From the NCBI RefSeq assembly GCF_007474535.1, contig NZ_VKNW01000011.1:62001-126000 (forward strand): a DNA stretch of 64,000 nucleotides, given 5' to 3'. This DNA comes from Chryseobacterium echinoideorum. GTDB lineage: Bacteria > Bacteroidota > Bacteroidia > Flavobacteriales > Weeksellaceae. The notes beneath the pieces are model-generated. The model did no database searches. It worked only from the letters and a program-made list of their open reading frames with translations, and had not been told where the DNA came from. Below, piece by piece: positions 24,397 to 32,724 of the stretch (position 1 is the first letter of the stretch; each line of letters begins with the position of its first letter). Made by a program: the position numbers and the translations under genes.

Positions 24397-24612
24397 AACT
24401 AATATTAAAATGATGATAAAGCTATTTCTAAGGTTTCATCGTTTGGACATCTTTAAGTTTTACAATTAGCCTAAAAAATTTGAACTATATGAATGCTTGG
24501 AATAAAAAAAATGGGATAATACAATACTTCTAAGTAAGAATTCAGCTGAACAAGCATTCATTTCTTTAGTATATTAAAACCTCTGAATTGCAATTGCTAC
24601 TCAGAGGTTTTT
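24397..24612 (+). ncRNA. Candidate structured small RNA, or transcript with two tiny ORFs
   Basis: Between a consensus promoter and a terminator lie about 215 bp with no normal gene. ATGAATGCTTG (24489-24499) is perfectly complementary to CAAGCATTCAT (24551-24561), an 11-bp stem enclosing 51 bases that contain the palindrome TTCAGCTGAA (24541-24550). Near the ends ACTAA can pair with TTAGT. Two tiny ORFs also fit: 19 codons from 24410 (MMIKLFLRFHRLDIFKFYN) and 14 codons from 24489 (MNAWNKKNGIIQYF). The flavobacterial 6S RNA family would be the first model to test, but I cannot identify it by eye. Confidence 0.45.
24576..24612. terminator. Bidirectional terminator
   Basis: AAAACCTCTGA pairs with TCAGAGGTTTTT around an ATTGCAATTGC-containing loop. 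It ends the candidate RNA from the left and the lipoprotein gene at 24636-25172 from the right. Confidence 0.85.
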
Positions 24613-24635
24613 ATTATAAAAATTTGAAAAGATTC

Positions 24636-25172
24636 TTAATTGAGTTTTACCATTTTTGAATCATCAATGTTGTAATACTTTATTACGGCGTGGTAATCAT
24701 TAAAATCTACAGGATTTGATGTCTTACCTGAAACCCCTGGGATCAAAACAATTCTAAATGTTTGATTTACAAGAAAACTTGATGTTTCAACATTAGTCAT
24801 TTGAGTTGCCTGATCAAAGTTTGCTTCTGTTCTAATTTCTACATCCGCGGTAGTAAAATCGAAGTTGTAATCTAATTCTCTATTTGCAGGGAAAGCAAGA
24901 TTATCATCTAAATAAAAAGTCTTAGGAATTAGCTGCCAAATAGGATTGTTAGATGCTCCTACATTTCTGTAAACTAAAACAACGGTTGTATTGGATATAC
25001 TTAATCCTTGAGTAAGTTTGTACCCGTTAGATGAACTAAATGTTCCGGTAACATCTTTTACTTGCGCATATACTGTATTATCAACAACTGCAACTTCATC
25101 GTTTCCATTATCACAACTGAAAATGAAAAGACTTGAAAATGCAAGTGCGGCTATTGGAAATATTTTTTTCAT
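24636..25172 (-). CDS. Hypothetical lipoprotein
   Basis: A 178-residue protein. The signal peptide ends in FIFSC (Cys19), so it is a lipoprotein. The mature part is strand-rich and acidic, with GYKLTQGLSISNTTVVLVYRN and a C-terminal NDYHAVIKYYNID. It is like many small Chryseobacterium surface lipoproteins of unknown function, and no domain is recognised. It is a single gene with a terminator directly downstream. Confidence 0.8.
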   Translation of the reverse strand: MKKIFPIAALAFSSLFIFSCDNGNDEVAVVDNTVYAQVKDVTGTFSSSNGYKLTQGLSISNTTVVLVYRNVGASNNPIWQLIPKTFYLDDNLAFPANRELDYNFDFTTADVEIRTEANFDQATQMTNVETSSFLVNQTFRIVLIPGVSGKTSNPVDFNDYHAVIKYYNIDDSKMVKLN

Positions 25173-25257
25173 TATAAAAAGTTTTATATTAATTAAGCCG
25201 AATCAAAACATATACCAAAAATTATAAAAAGGTTAGTACTGATCTTTTTTTTAATTG

Positions 25258-25265
25258 TATTTTTG
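25258..25265 (+). promoter_or_regulatory. Candidate -7 element of the GH3/bshA operon
   Basis: TATTTTTG fits TAnnTTTG and lies 17 bp before the GH3 ATG. No TTG is found at -33. Confidence 0.4.
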
Positions 25266-25282
25266 TTCATATTCAATATCTC

Positions 25283-26983
25283 ATGAGGAAATTTGTTTTT
25301 AACTGCCTTTCATTGATCGTTATTTTCACATCAACGGTATCTGCTCAATATCAGCCTAAGAATTTGTCTAGAGCAGATTTACAAAAAGCTCAGGAATGGG
25401 TAGACCAAACATATAGTAGCTTATCTCAGGATGAAAAACTGGGTCAGCTTTTTATTGTTGCTTTGTACACCAATAAAGACGAAAATCATATCAATGAGGT
25501 AAGAAATATTGTTCTGAACGATAAAATTGGAGGTTTAATTTTGATGCAGGATGACGCAGCAAGAGAAATTAATCTAGTGAATGAATTTCAGCAGAAATCC
25601 AAAATTCCTTTAATGATTGGGATGGATGCAGAATGGGGGGTCTATCAGAGAATAGCAAAAGCACACAAATTTCCCTGGGCAATGACTTTGGGAGCCATTC
25701 AGGATAAAGAATTCATCTATGAAATGGCAGCCAAAATCGCAGAAGACTGTAAGAGAATGGGAGTCAACTGGGATTTTGCGCCTGTTGTAGATGTAAATAC
25801 CAATCCGAATAATCCTATTATTGGAAACCGAAGTTTTGGCTCTGAAGTTTCTAATGTGACCAAATCTGCTTTATCTTATGCCAATGGTTTGCAGGATCAT
25901 CATATTCTTGCTGCAATCAAGCATTTTCCGGGGCACGGTGATACCAATACAGATTCTCATCTGGATCTGCCTGTAGTTTCTCATCATCTCGAAAGATTAA
26001 ACAAAGTGGAATTGGCTCCTTTTAAATCGTTGATGAATAAAGGAATCGGAGGTGTGATGGTGGCTCATTTGTATGTCCCTAGTCTGGAATCTGAAAAAGG
26101 GATTCCTGCTTCTATCTCTAAAAATATAATTACAGGATTATTGAAGGAAAAATTAAATTATAAAGGTTTAATTATTACCGATGCTCTCAATATGGGTGCT
26201 GTTGCTAATAAATATAAGCCTGGAGAATTAGACGCTCTTGCTTTTAAAGCAGGCAACGATATTATGTTGTTTTCCCAAGGTGTTGCAGAAGGCAAAAAAT
26301 TAATTCAGAAAGCGATTGATAACGGAGAAATCTCCCAGAGTAGAGTAGAGGAAAGCGTGAAAAAAATATTACTCACCAAATATTTTTTAGGATTAAATGA
26401 ATACATGCCGAGAAATTCTGACAATATTAATCGTGATCTTAATAACGATTCCCACAAAAAACTGGTTCAGAATCTTTATGCCAATGCTTTAACATTATTA
26501 AAAGACGAAAAAAAGCTGCTTCCTTTAAAGCCTGAGAATACGTATTATTACGTTCCGTTAGAGGAAGCTCCATACCAGACTTTTGCAGAAAGGATAAATG
26601 GGAATTCAAATGTTATTTTGAAAAAAGCTTCGGAAATATCTTCAATTCCTGCAAATTCTACGGTAATTGTTGGTTTTCATAAAGATAATTCTACGGCATA
26701 TAAACCTTATAAAATCTCAGCAGAATCTAAAAAACTGCTTGCACAGTTAGAAAAAAAACAAAAAGTGATTTTAAATATATTTGGAAGTGCATATGCTTTG
26801 AAAGATATAGATATTTCTAAAACTTCTACAGTTCTCGTTTCTTATGAAAACAACGAAGACTCTATGAATGCAACAGCTGATGCGCTCAATGGTAAGACAA
26901 AAATATCTGGAAGGCTTCCTGTTTTGGTGAATGAAAGCTTGAAACCAGGAATGGGAATAGATTTAAAATCTTGTTTAAGATAA
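25283..26983 (+). CDS. Glycoside hydrolase family 3 (NagZ-like beta-N-acetylhexosaminidase)
   Basis: Exported enzyme of 566 residues with a signal peptide (1-21). The GH3 N-terminal barrel spans about 35-375, with the NagZ signature KHFPGHGDTNTDSH (213-226) holding the acid/base His-Asp pair, and nucleophile D300 in ITDALNMGAV. A C-terminal domain of about 180 residues follows, longer than cytoplasmic NagZ. It probably removes GlcNAc from muropeptides or glycans in the periplasm. bshA starts 15 bp downstream, so they share a transcript. Confidence 0.88.
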   Translation: MRKFVFNCLSLIVIFTSTVSAQYQPKNLSRADLQKAQEWVDQTYSSLSQDEKLGQLFIVALYTNKDENHINEVRNIVLNDKIGGLILMQDDAAREINLVNEFQQKSKIPLMIGMDAEWGVYQRIAKAHKFPWAMTLGAIQDKEFIYEMAAKIAEDCKRMGVNWDFAPVVDVNTNPNNPIIGNRSFGSEVSNVTKSALSYANGLQDHHILAAIKHFPGHGDTNTDSHLDLPVVSHHLERLNKVELAPFKSLMNKGIGGVMVAHLYVPSLESEKGIPASISKNIITGLLKEKLNYKGLIITDALNMGAVANKYKPGELDALAFKAGNDIMLFSQGVAEGKKLIQKAIDNGEISQSRVEESVKKILLTKYFLGLNEYMPRNSDNINRDLNNDSHKKLVQNLYANALTLLKDEKKLLPLKPENTYYYVPLEEAPYQTFAERINGNSNVILKKASEISSIPANSTVIVGFHKDNSTAYKPYKISAESKKLLAQLEKKQKVILNIFGSAYALKDIDISKTSTVLVSYENNEDSMNATADALNGKTKISGRLPVLVNESLKPGMGIDLKSCLR

Positions 26984-26998
26984 ATAATAAAAAGAAAA

Positions 26999-28144
26999 AT
27001 GAAAATAGGAATACTTTGCTACCCGACGTATGGCGGAAGCGGAATTGTAGCCACAGAACTCGGGATGTCTCTTGCTAATAAAGGTTATGAAGTACATTTT
27101 ATCAGTTCGGCACTACCGGCAAGATTAGATATTACGAATCCCAATATTTTTTTTCATAAAGTAAATGTACAGACCTATCCACTGTTTCAGTATCAGCCTT
27201 ACGATATTGCGTTGAGTTCAATGATCTACCGTGTTGTGAATCTTTATAAGCTTGATCTTCTTCACGCTCATTATGCAATTCCTTATGCCTACGCTGCTTT
27301 CACTGCAAAGCAAATGCTGAAAGAAGATGGGAATGATATTCCTCTTGTCACTACTCTCCACGGAACAGATATCACTTTGGTAGGGCAGCATCCCAGCTAC
27401 AAACACGCCGTAGAGTTTTCTATTAACCAATCGGATGCCATTACATCGGTTTCTGAAAGTCTTAAAAAAGATACACTGCAGTTTTTTAATATCAAAAAAG
27501 AAATTCAGGTGATCACCAATTTTATTGATAATTCTGAATTTGATGTAGTCAACGAGTGTCAGCGAACCCAGTTTGCCAATCCGGATGAAAAAATCCTGAT
27601 CCATGTTTCCAATCTCCGTCCGGTAAAGAGGGTAGAAGAAGTACTGATTATTTTTAAAAATGTTGAAAAGAAAGTTAAATCTAAGCTTATTATCATTGGT
27701 GAAGGGCCGGAAATGGAAAAAGTAAATCAATTTCTGGAAGAAAATCCGCATCTGATTTCAAAAATCAGGCTTTTGGGAAAAGTCAATGATTTGTACAGGA
27801 TTTTGCAGCTTTCAGATGTGTTTTTACTTCCGTCTGAGCAGGAAAGTTTTGGTTTGGCAGCTTTAGAAGCTATGGCAGCAAATACTCCGGTCATCAGTTC
27901 CAATGCAGGAGGGATTCCGGAAGTGAATATTCAGGGTGAAACGGGCTATCTGGCTGAAATAGGAAATGTGGAAGCCATGAGCAATTACTGCATTAAATTA
28001 CTGAGCAATGACGAGCTTTTAGCCCAAATGAAACTGAATGCCAAAGAACAGGCGATAAAATTTGACCTTAAAAATATTCTCCCGATTTACGAGCAGATGT
28101 ATAAAGCGACAATCGAAAAGTTCAGGGGCGAACTTGCGTTATAG
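26999..28144 (+). CDS. bshA: N-acetyl-alpha-D-glucosaminyl L-malate synthase BshA
   Basis: GT4 glycosyltransferase of 381 residues that joins UDP-GlcNAc to L-malate, the first step of bacillithiol synthesis. The BshA-specific N-terminus is MKIGILCYPTYGGSGIVATE; further marks are LLHAHYAIPYAYAA, TLHGTDITLVGQHPSY and the GT4 donor-site motif LLPSEQESFGLAALEAMA. Bacillithiol replaces glutathione in this group. It is operonic with the GH3 enzyme. bshB and bshC are not in the window. Confidence 0.93.
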   Translation: MKIGILCYPTYGGSGIVATELGMSLANKGYEVHFISSALPARLDITNPNIFFHKVNVQTYPLFQYQPYDIALSSMIYRVVNLYKLDLLHAHYAIPYAYAAFTAKQMLKEDGNDIPLVTTLHGTDITLVGQHPSYKHAVEFSINQSDAITSVSESLKKDTLQFFNIKKEIQVITNFIDNSEFDVVNECQRTQFANPDEKILIHVSNLRPVKRVEEVLIIFKNVEKKVKSKLIIIGEGPEMEKVNQFLEENPHLISKIRLLGKVNDLYRILQLSDVFLLPSEQESFGLAALEAMAANTPVISSNAGGIPEVNIQGETGYLAEIGNVEAMSNYCIKLLSNDELLAQMKLNAKEQAIKFDLKNILPIYEQMYKATIEKFRGELAL

Positions 28145-28211
28145 TAATATGTAATATTTAGATTGGATGTAAACTTTTTATCCAGAATTGAAAGTTTTTA
28201 GAACAAATAAT

Positions 28212-28275
28212 CCACTGCTTTGCGGTGGGTTTTGGTTATCTGCTACACGATGAAATCGTGCGGTAGCGAGGGGAA
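28212..28275. repeat. Hairpin plus TTATCTGCTAC motif, left copy
   Basis: A short G+C hairpin (CCACTGC/GCGGTGG, 28212-28228) is followed by TTTTGGTTATCTGCTAC and an AGCGAGG end. The same order, hairpin then TTTTTATCTGCTAC then AGCGGAG, recurs at 28629-28697, on the other side of a decayed regulator gene. Confidence 0.5.
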
Positions 28276-28585
28276 ATGGCTGATTTGATGCACACGCACA
28301 GAACAGGATATTCTAAAATGGAAAACAACCAACAGGATATTCCTGTTGATAAATTGGTTTTTGTCGCTAAACATTTCGGGGTTTCTGTTGACATTATTTT
28401 CTTCAATGAAAAAAAACAATGTTCCCAACGAAGTTTATATGGAAGATACCGCAGTTCTGGAACAGCTAAAACTCATCAACGAACTCGACACCGAAGAAAA
28501 AAATATTCTTCTGAAACTCATTGAAACTTTCGTTTCTAAAAAACGTTTTAAAGATTATCTGCAGAAAAATATTGCTGCTTTATAG
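28276..28585 (+). pseudogene. Decayed XRE-family regulator
   Basis: The reading frame begins as MADLMHTHRTGYSKMENN and continues DIPVDKLVFVAKHFGVSVD, the second half of an XRE helix-turn-helix domain. The first helices are missing: a TAG stops the frame four codons upstream, where the repeat begins. Near 28410-28417 the frame breaks in a run of eight A; with seven A it would continue as VPNEVYMEDTAVLEQLKLINELD to a normal end at 28585 (KNIAAL). Intact relatives are about 110-130 residues. So it is truncated at the 5' end and frameshifted. A sequencing slip could explain the frameshift but not the truncation. Confidence 0.75.
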
Positions 28586-28628
28586 TTTTGTTTCCTATTT
28601 GAAAGCAGAACATTTTATAACACACAAA

Positions 28629-28697
28629 AAACCCTCGCAATTTTGCGAGGGTTTGTTTTTATCTGCTACGAAGTTACAAACTTCGCAGAGCGGAGTT
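28629..28697. repeat. Terminator-like hairpin plus TTATCTGCTAC motif, right copy
   Basis: AAACCCTCGC/GCGAGGGTTT forms a strong hairpin with a T-run (28629-28654), a good terminator for the plus strand. It is followed by TTTTTATCTGCTACG and a second small hairpin, GAAGTT/AACTTC. Layout and words match the left copy at 28212-28275. Confidence 0.6.
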
Positions 28698-28706
28698 TTT
28701 ATATTT

Positions 28707-29060
28707 CTAATTAAAATTTACTTGGCTATTCTTAACAGGGAGATTTTCATGAAAACCTTCATAATAATAAAGTGAATTTTCTTCTATATCTTTAATATGA
28801 ATTTTTTCAAACTTTTCTATTGATACTGCTACTTTCATATTATTTTTATCTATTCTCAGAACAGAAAAAAAATTATCTTTTTGCTTCTTGGAAATTTTAA
28901 AATATTTTATAAAATAGTAAAATAATTCTTTCTCTAAATAATTATCAATTAGTATATTATTACTAACATTTTGATTATTTATAATTAAATCTCCGACCCA
29001 TGGACCACCCATGTTGATTATTTGTTCTGGATTTCCGAACTGTATATTTTCGTATTTCAT
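28707..29060 (-). CDS. Candidate immunity protein of the RHS locus
   Basis: A 117-residue protein without a signal peptide. It starts 10 bp after the RHS gene, the usual place of an immunity gene. It opens with FGNPEQIINMGGPWVGDL and has a Lys/Asn/Ile-rich remainder. The DNA is much poorer in G+C than the RHS core (9 G/C in the 60 bases 28861-28920), as expected of a swapped-in toxin/immunity cassette. No catalytic motif is seen. I infer that it neutralises the C-terminal tail of the RHS protein. It could instead be an orphan small protein. Confidence 0.65.
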   Translation of the reverse strand: MKYENIQFGNPEQIINMGGPWVGDLIINNQNVSNNILIDNYLEKELFYYFIKYFKISKKQKDNFFSVLRIDKNNMKVAVSIEKFEKIHIKDIEENSLYYYEGFHENLPVKNSQVNFN

Positions 29061-29070
29061 AACTAAAACT

Positions 29071-32000
29071 TTAAGGATTAAACGGTACTCTTGCTGGTGT
29101 ATAAAATTGAAGCCATGTTCCTAAACCATTTCCTGGCTGTACCCCGACTAATCCAACTTGGATACGTGTGCCTTTAGGAATTATCTGAGAAGACCAATTA
29201 CCTAGTGTTGGCTGAAATTCAGGAGTAATTTGTAACATATTTCTTCCAAACCATTCATTTCTAGTTAAGAATTTAGGTGCGATTGTACTCCACTTGAAAG
29301 TACCATATTTTAAAGTATTTTCAGATGCATATAATCCTACTTTAAGATTAAACGGTAAATTGAATCCAATAGATCCACCTAAAAATCCTTCTGCGGTCGT
29401 TAGCTTACTCAGACCATTACTTATGTGTTTTGCAGCCCCAATTGCTTTCCAGCCTGCTGAGAACAAAGCCCCACCCGCAAACTGCATCGGTATATCTCTA
29501 AATATAAAGTTTTCTGCCCCTGTTACAGATTGCCCAACTTTGGTATTTGTTATCGCATCATATAGGCTTCCTCTTGCCTGGCTTATATTCCACTGCATTG
29601 CAGAGTTTTCAAAAGCACGTTCCATCATAAGGCTGTTGTAGGTTCCCACACCAAAACCTTGTCCTGCACGTACATTAATGATTGCTTCAGGAATTAAAAT
29701 TTCTCCTGCAACATCACCACCACCGCCATCAGCACCTCCTGCATCAATATAAGCGTTGAGACTTGTGTAATTCCCTTGGTATCCGATCGAAACACCACCA
29801 TTGCTTTGGAAACCAGAACCTGTATTGTGCCAAGCTGTTGCAGTTCCATCTGGAGAAGAGTTCCATAAGGCATCAATAAACGATTGCGATACCATTCCGG
29901 TAGGATCGTTATACATGATCGGATTGTTGTTGGCGTAGTGATAAGGAGATAAATGCGGGGTTACTTCCGCCATTGGATCCACAACTCCCCATCTTCCCAA
30001 GTCGGGCATGTAGAACCTTGCACCGTAGTCATACATCCCAAGTTCTTCCTGAAGTTCTTTACCGTTATACTGGTATTTGTAGTCTCCATTAGCACTAATT
30101 CCGTAACTGTGTTTTAACCCAAATGCGTAATAATCGTTTTGCTGTACAATGACCGCACCACTTCCTTCTCTTGCAAAACTGACTCTTACGTTACCCAAAT
30201 GATCATTGTAATGGTAAATATAACGATTATTTGCAAAATCAAAATATCCTTCTGAAGTGGAAAAAAACTGAAGTCCGCTTATATTTCCTGTAAACCCTGT
30301 ATCTTGATTATATTGAAACCCATCAATGTATTCTGTTGTGGCAAATGCATCTGTTTTACCCCTGCCAAAAAAATACTGGTGTACTTTCTTTACTTTTACT
30401 CCATCTGCACGGTAAGAGTAGCTTGTGTTCTGATAAACATCTCCTGTGGTTCTTCTTACATAATTATTGAACTTCACGTAAGAAGGAAGATCCAGAATAT
30501 TATACTTGATCTCCAGAATGCCTTTGTCGATATGGCTGGTCATGCTTCCGTTGTCGTCGTACGAAATGATATTTCCGGAGGTCTCGGGATAACCGCCATA
30601 GTTGTTTTTCAGATCTACCACAGACTCCAGCCTGTTGCCGTTAGGATAGCTGTATATCAACTCATCGATTTCTTCTACGGTACCGGTATAGCCTTTCTGG
30701 TTTCTTTTAAGGCTCGTAATATTTCCGTTGGAATCATAACCCATAAATTCGTTATAGAATCCATTCTGCGGAACAAAAGATTCCGGTTCCTGATAGATGG
30801 CTGCTTTAAGTCGGTTATAGGCATCGTACTGATAGCTGTATCTTTTCAACACACCGTCGCCGCTGCTTTTCCATGTCATTTCGGTAATATTCCCGTTGTA
30901 GTTGGCTTGGGCTACCGAGGCATCGGAGGTGGAAGCAAACTTCAGCTCATAGGCAAAAAGATCGGTTCCCAGATTGGCGGGATTATTGACCTTGGTGAGC
31001 GTACCTCGGATGTTGTAGGCATAGTCGATGCTCTGCAGGTTGTTGCCCACTTTCTTGTTGGTCACCTGTCCCAGTTCGTTGTAGGTATAGTCAGCCAGAA
31101 GTTCCTCTGCGTTGGTGTTCACCTTATGATAATGCTGTTTCAGCCTGAAATTATTGTCATATACAAACCTTTCATTGATAACCACTTCCGAAGGTTCTGC
31201 AGCGGTTTTCTTATGATACGTGTTGGCAAACAGCACGGCTCCGGAGAAATCCAGCTGCTTTTCTGTTTTGGTATAGCCTCCCAGATGATTTTTACCGTAG
31301 CTTCCGATGGCTCTTCCCAAACGGTCGTACCAGATCTGGGTAGAAGACCATGCATCGTCCTCCAGATTCTTTACCATGGAAGCCGTAGCCATAGATTTCA
31401 GGCTTCTTATGCTGCTCACTCCGTTGGAAGTGATGTTGACTGTACCCGAAAGAGTCGTCTGCGTTAAGATGGCGGTTGGCGTACTTACTGTATTTCCCGG
31501 CACCGAAGGGTAAGTGTCGTAATAATTAACCGAATACGGGATAAACGCTGTGGAAGGATATGCGGTGTTGGTGTAGAAGATCTGCTGTCCGTTCAATGAA
31601 AAAGAAGAAGAGCTTCTGCTTTCGTTGTTCAGATCTTTGGCGTTGGCATTGGTCTGCTCCTGCTGTCTGCTTCCTCCGGTGAAAACTCCGGTATATACCA
31701 CTCGCCCGAATGTATCGTACCGGGTGAAGAGCCAGCGGTTGGGATTTTGAGAATTGTTTCTCATGTTGGCATCCTGCGTGGCAACCAGACGGTTCTGCTG
31801 ATCGTACACCATATATTCCCAGCCTTTTCCCGGAAGCTTTTTCTCCACCTGACGGAAACGGTTGTCATACACATACTGGTAACAAAGATCGTTGAGGATC
31901 TGCGGAGTGACCACATTGTTATTCGCGTTGATTTTTTCGTTGCCTTTGGGGGAGATCACAAAAGCAAGCTGACCGTAATTGTTGTATACATAATAAGTAT

Positions 32001-32724
32001 CCAGCTTCCCCGAAGCCCCTTCTTTTCTGAGCAGGACGGTTTTGCCTTCGGAGTTTTTAAAATCCAGCGTTACATTTCCGTCCTCATCGGTAACCTTGCT
32101 TTTGGAAAGCTGGTTGGGCAAATAGAACTCTGTTCCGCTAAAGGAAGTAGCCAGTGTTCCGTTGCTCCATGAAGTGGTGGTATTGTATTTTTTTACCTGA
32201 TCCGAAGTAGTATTGGTAAGATACTCCATTTTCACGGTGTGACCTGTTGCCATTGCCCATTCGGTTCCCGGATGAGCGGTTTCCTGCACTCTTGCCAATG
32301 GCGATGCTTCTATTTTCTGTTCAGAATAGGCATTGGCAACACCATAATAGGTATTGACTGCCGTTTGGTTGACGGAACCGTGTATGGCTCCGTTTCCTGT
32401 TGCTGTGGGAATGGGAAGCAGTTTTCGGGATTCTCTCCCGAACTGGTCATATTCTACAGGAACGACCAGATCCTGTCCCAGTGGCGTGGCTTTGATCTGA
32501 ACGACCTGTTTCGCTCTTCCCAGTCCGTCAAAATACTGCACGGTTTCGCTCTTCTTGCTGCCATCGGCAGAAAGGTAGACTTTGGTGTAAACGTAATTTT
32601 CGCTTGACGTTAGTGACTGCGCAAAAGATAAAAATGAAAAGAGAAGAGTGAAGAGTGAAAAAGCATATTTTTCATTTTTATCCCTTAATTTTTCATTATT
32701 TCGTTGTTTATTATTTGTTTTCAT
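29071..32724 (-). CDS. DUF6443/RHS repeat-associated core protein with C-terminal toxin-like tail
   Basis: Secreted protein of 1217 residues. A signal peptide covers about residues 20-36 (FSLFTLLFSFLSFAQ). The DUF6443 region is N-terminal (ENYVYTKVYL, VQYFDGLGRAKQVV), then YD-type repeats such as YDQFGRESRK and YDAYNRLKAAIY. The RHS-associated core (YGARFYMPDLGRWGVVDP) ends at DPTGM, residue 944. The 273-residue tail after it has a Gly-rich linker, a hydrophobic middle and an end with WFGRNMLQITPEF and GNGLGTWLQFYTP. In polymorphic toxins this position carries the toxin. I recognise no known toxin fold, and a non-toxic surface role stays possible. Confidence 0.88.
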   Translation of the reverse strand: MKTNNKQRNNEKLRDKNEKYAFSLFTLLFSFLSFAQSLTSSENYVYTKVYLSADGSKKSETVQYFDGLGRAKQVVQIKATPLGQDLVVPVEYDQFGRESRKLLPIPTATGNGAIHGSVNQTAVNTYYGVANAYSEQKIEASPLARVQETAHPGTEWAMATGHTVKMEYLTNTTSDQVKKYNTTTSWSNGTLATSFSGTEFYLPNQLSKSKVTDEDGNVTLDFKNSEGKTVLLRKEGASGKLDTYYVYNNYGQLAFVISPKGNEKINANNNVVTPQILNDLCYQYVYDNRFRQVEKKLPGKGWEYMVYDQQNRLVATQDANMRNNSQNPNRWLFTRYDTFGRVVYTGVFTGGSRQQEQTNANAKDLNNESRSSSSFSLNGQQIFYTNTAYPSTAFIPYSVNYYDTYPSVPGNTVSTPTAILTQTTLSGTVNITSNGVSSIRSLKSMATASMVKNLEDDAWSSTQIWYDRLGRAIGSYGKNHLGGYTKTEKQLDFSGAVLFANTYHKKTAAEPSEVVINERFVYDNNFRLKQHYHKVNTNAEELLADYTYNELGQVTNKKVGNNLQSIDYAYNIRGTLTKVNNPANLGTDLFAYELKFASTSDASVAQANYNGNITEMTWKSSGDGVLKRYSYQYDAYNRLKAAIYQEPESFVPQNGFYNEFMGYDSNGNITSLKRNQKGYTGTVEEIDELIYSYPNGNRLESVVDLKNNYGGYPETSGNIISYDDNGSMTSHIDKGILEIKYNILDLPSYVKFNNYVRRTTGDVYQNTSYSYRADGVKVKKVHQYFFGRGKTDAFATTEYIDGFQYNQDTGFTGNISGLQFFSTSEGYFDFANNRYIYHYNDHLGNVRVSFAREGSGAVIVQQNDYYAFGLKHSYGISANGDYKYQYNGKELQEELGMYDYGARFYMPDLGRWGVVDPMAEVTPHLSPYHYANNNPIMYNDPTGMVSQSFIDALWNSSPDGTATAWHNTGSGFQSNGGVSIGYQGNYTSLNAYIDAGGADGGGGDVAGEILIPEAIINVRAGQGFGVGTYNSLMMERAFENSAMQWNISQARGSLYDAITNTKVGQSVTGAENFIFRDIPMQFAGGALFSAGWKAIGAAKHISNGLSKLTTAEGFLGGSIGFNLPFNLKVGLYASENTLKYGTFKWSTIAPKFLTRNEWFGRNMLQITPEFQPTLGNWSSQIIPKGTRIQVGLVGVQPGNGLGTWLQFYTPARVPFNP

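Noticed and set aside
24410..24469. Attenuator leader peptide for the downstream gene
   Set aside because: The next gene is on the opposite strand and a terminator ends the unit, so there is nothing downstream to attenuate; kept only as a possible peptide.
30304..31467. Long open frame (387 codons) on the plus strand inside the RHS gene
   Set aside because: It is antisense to the well-supported RHS/DUF6443 protein; the translation is low-quality (Val/Ile/Cys-rich, no domain) and arises from the codon bias of the RHS core.
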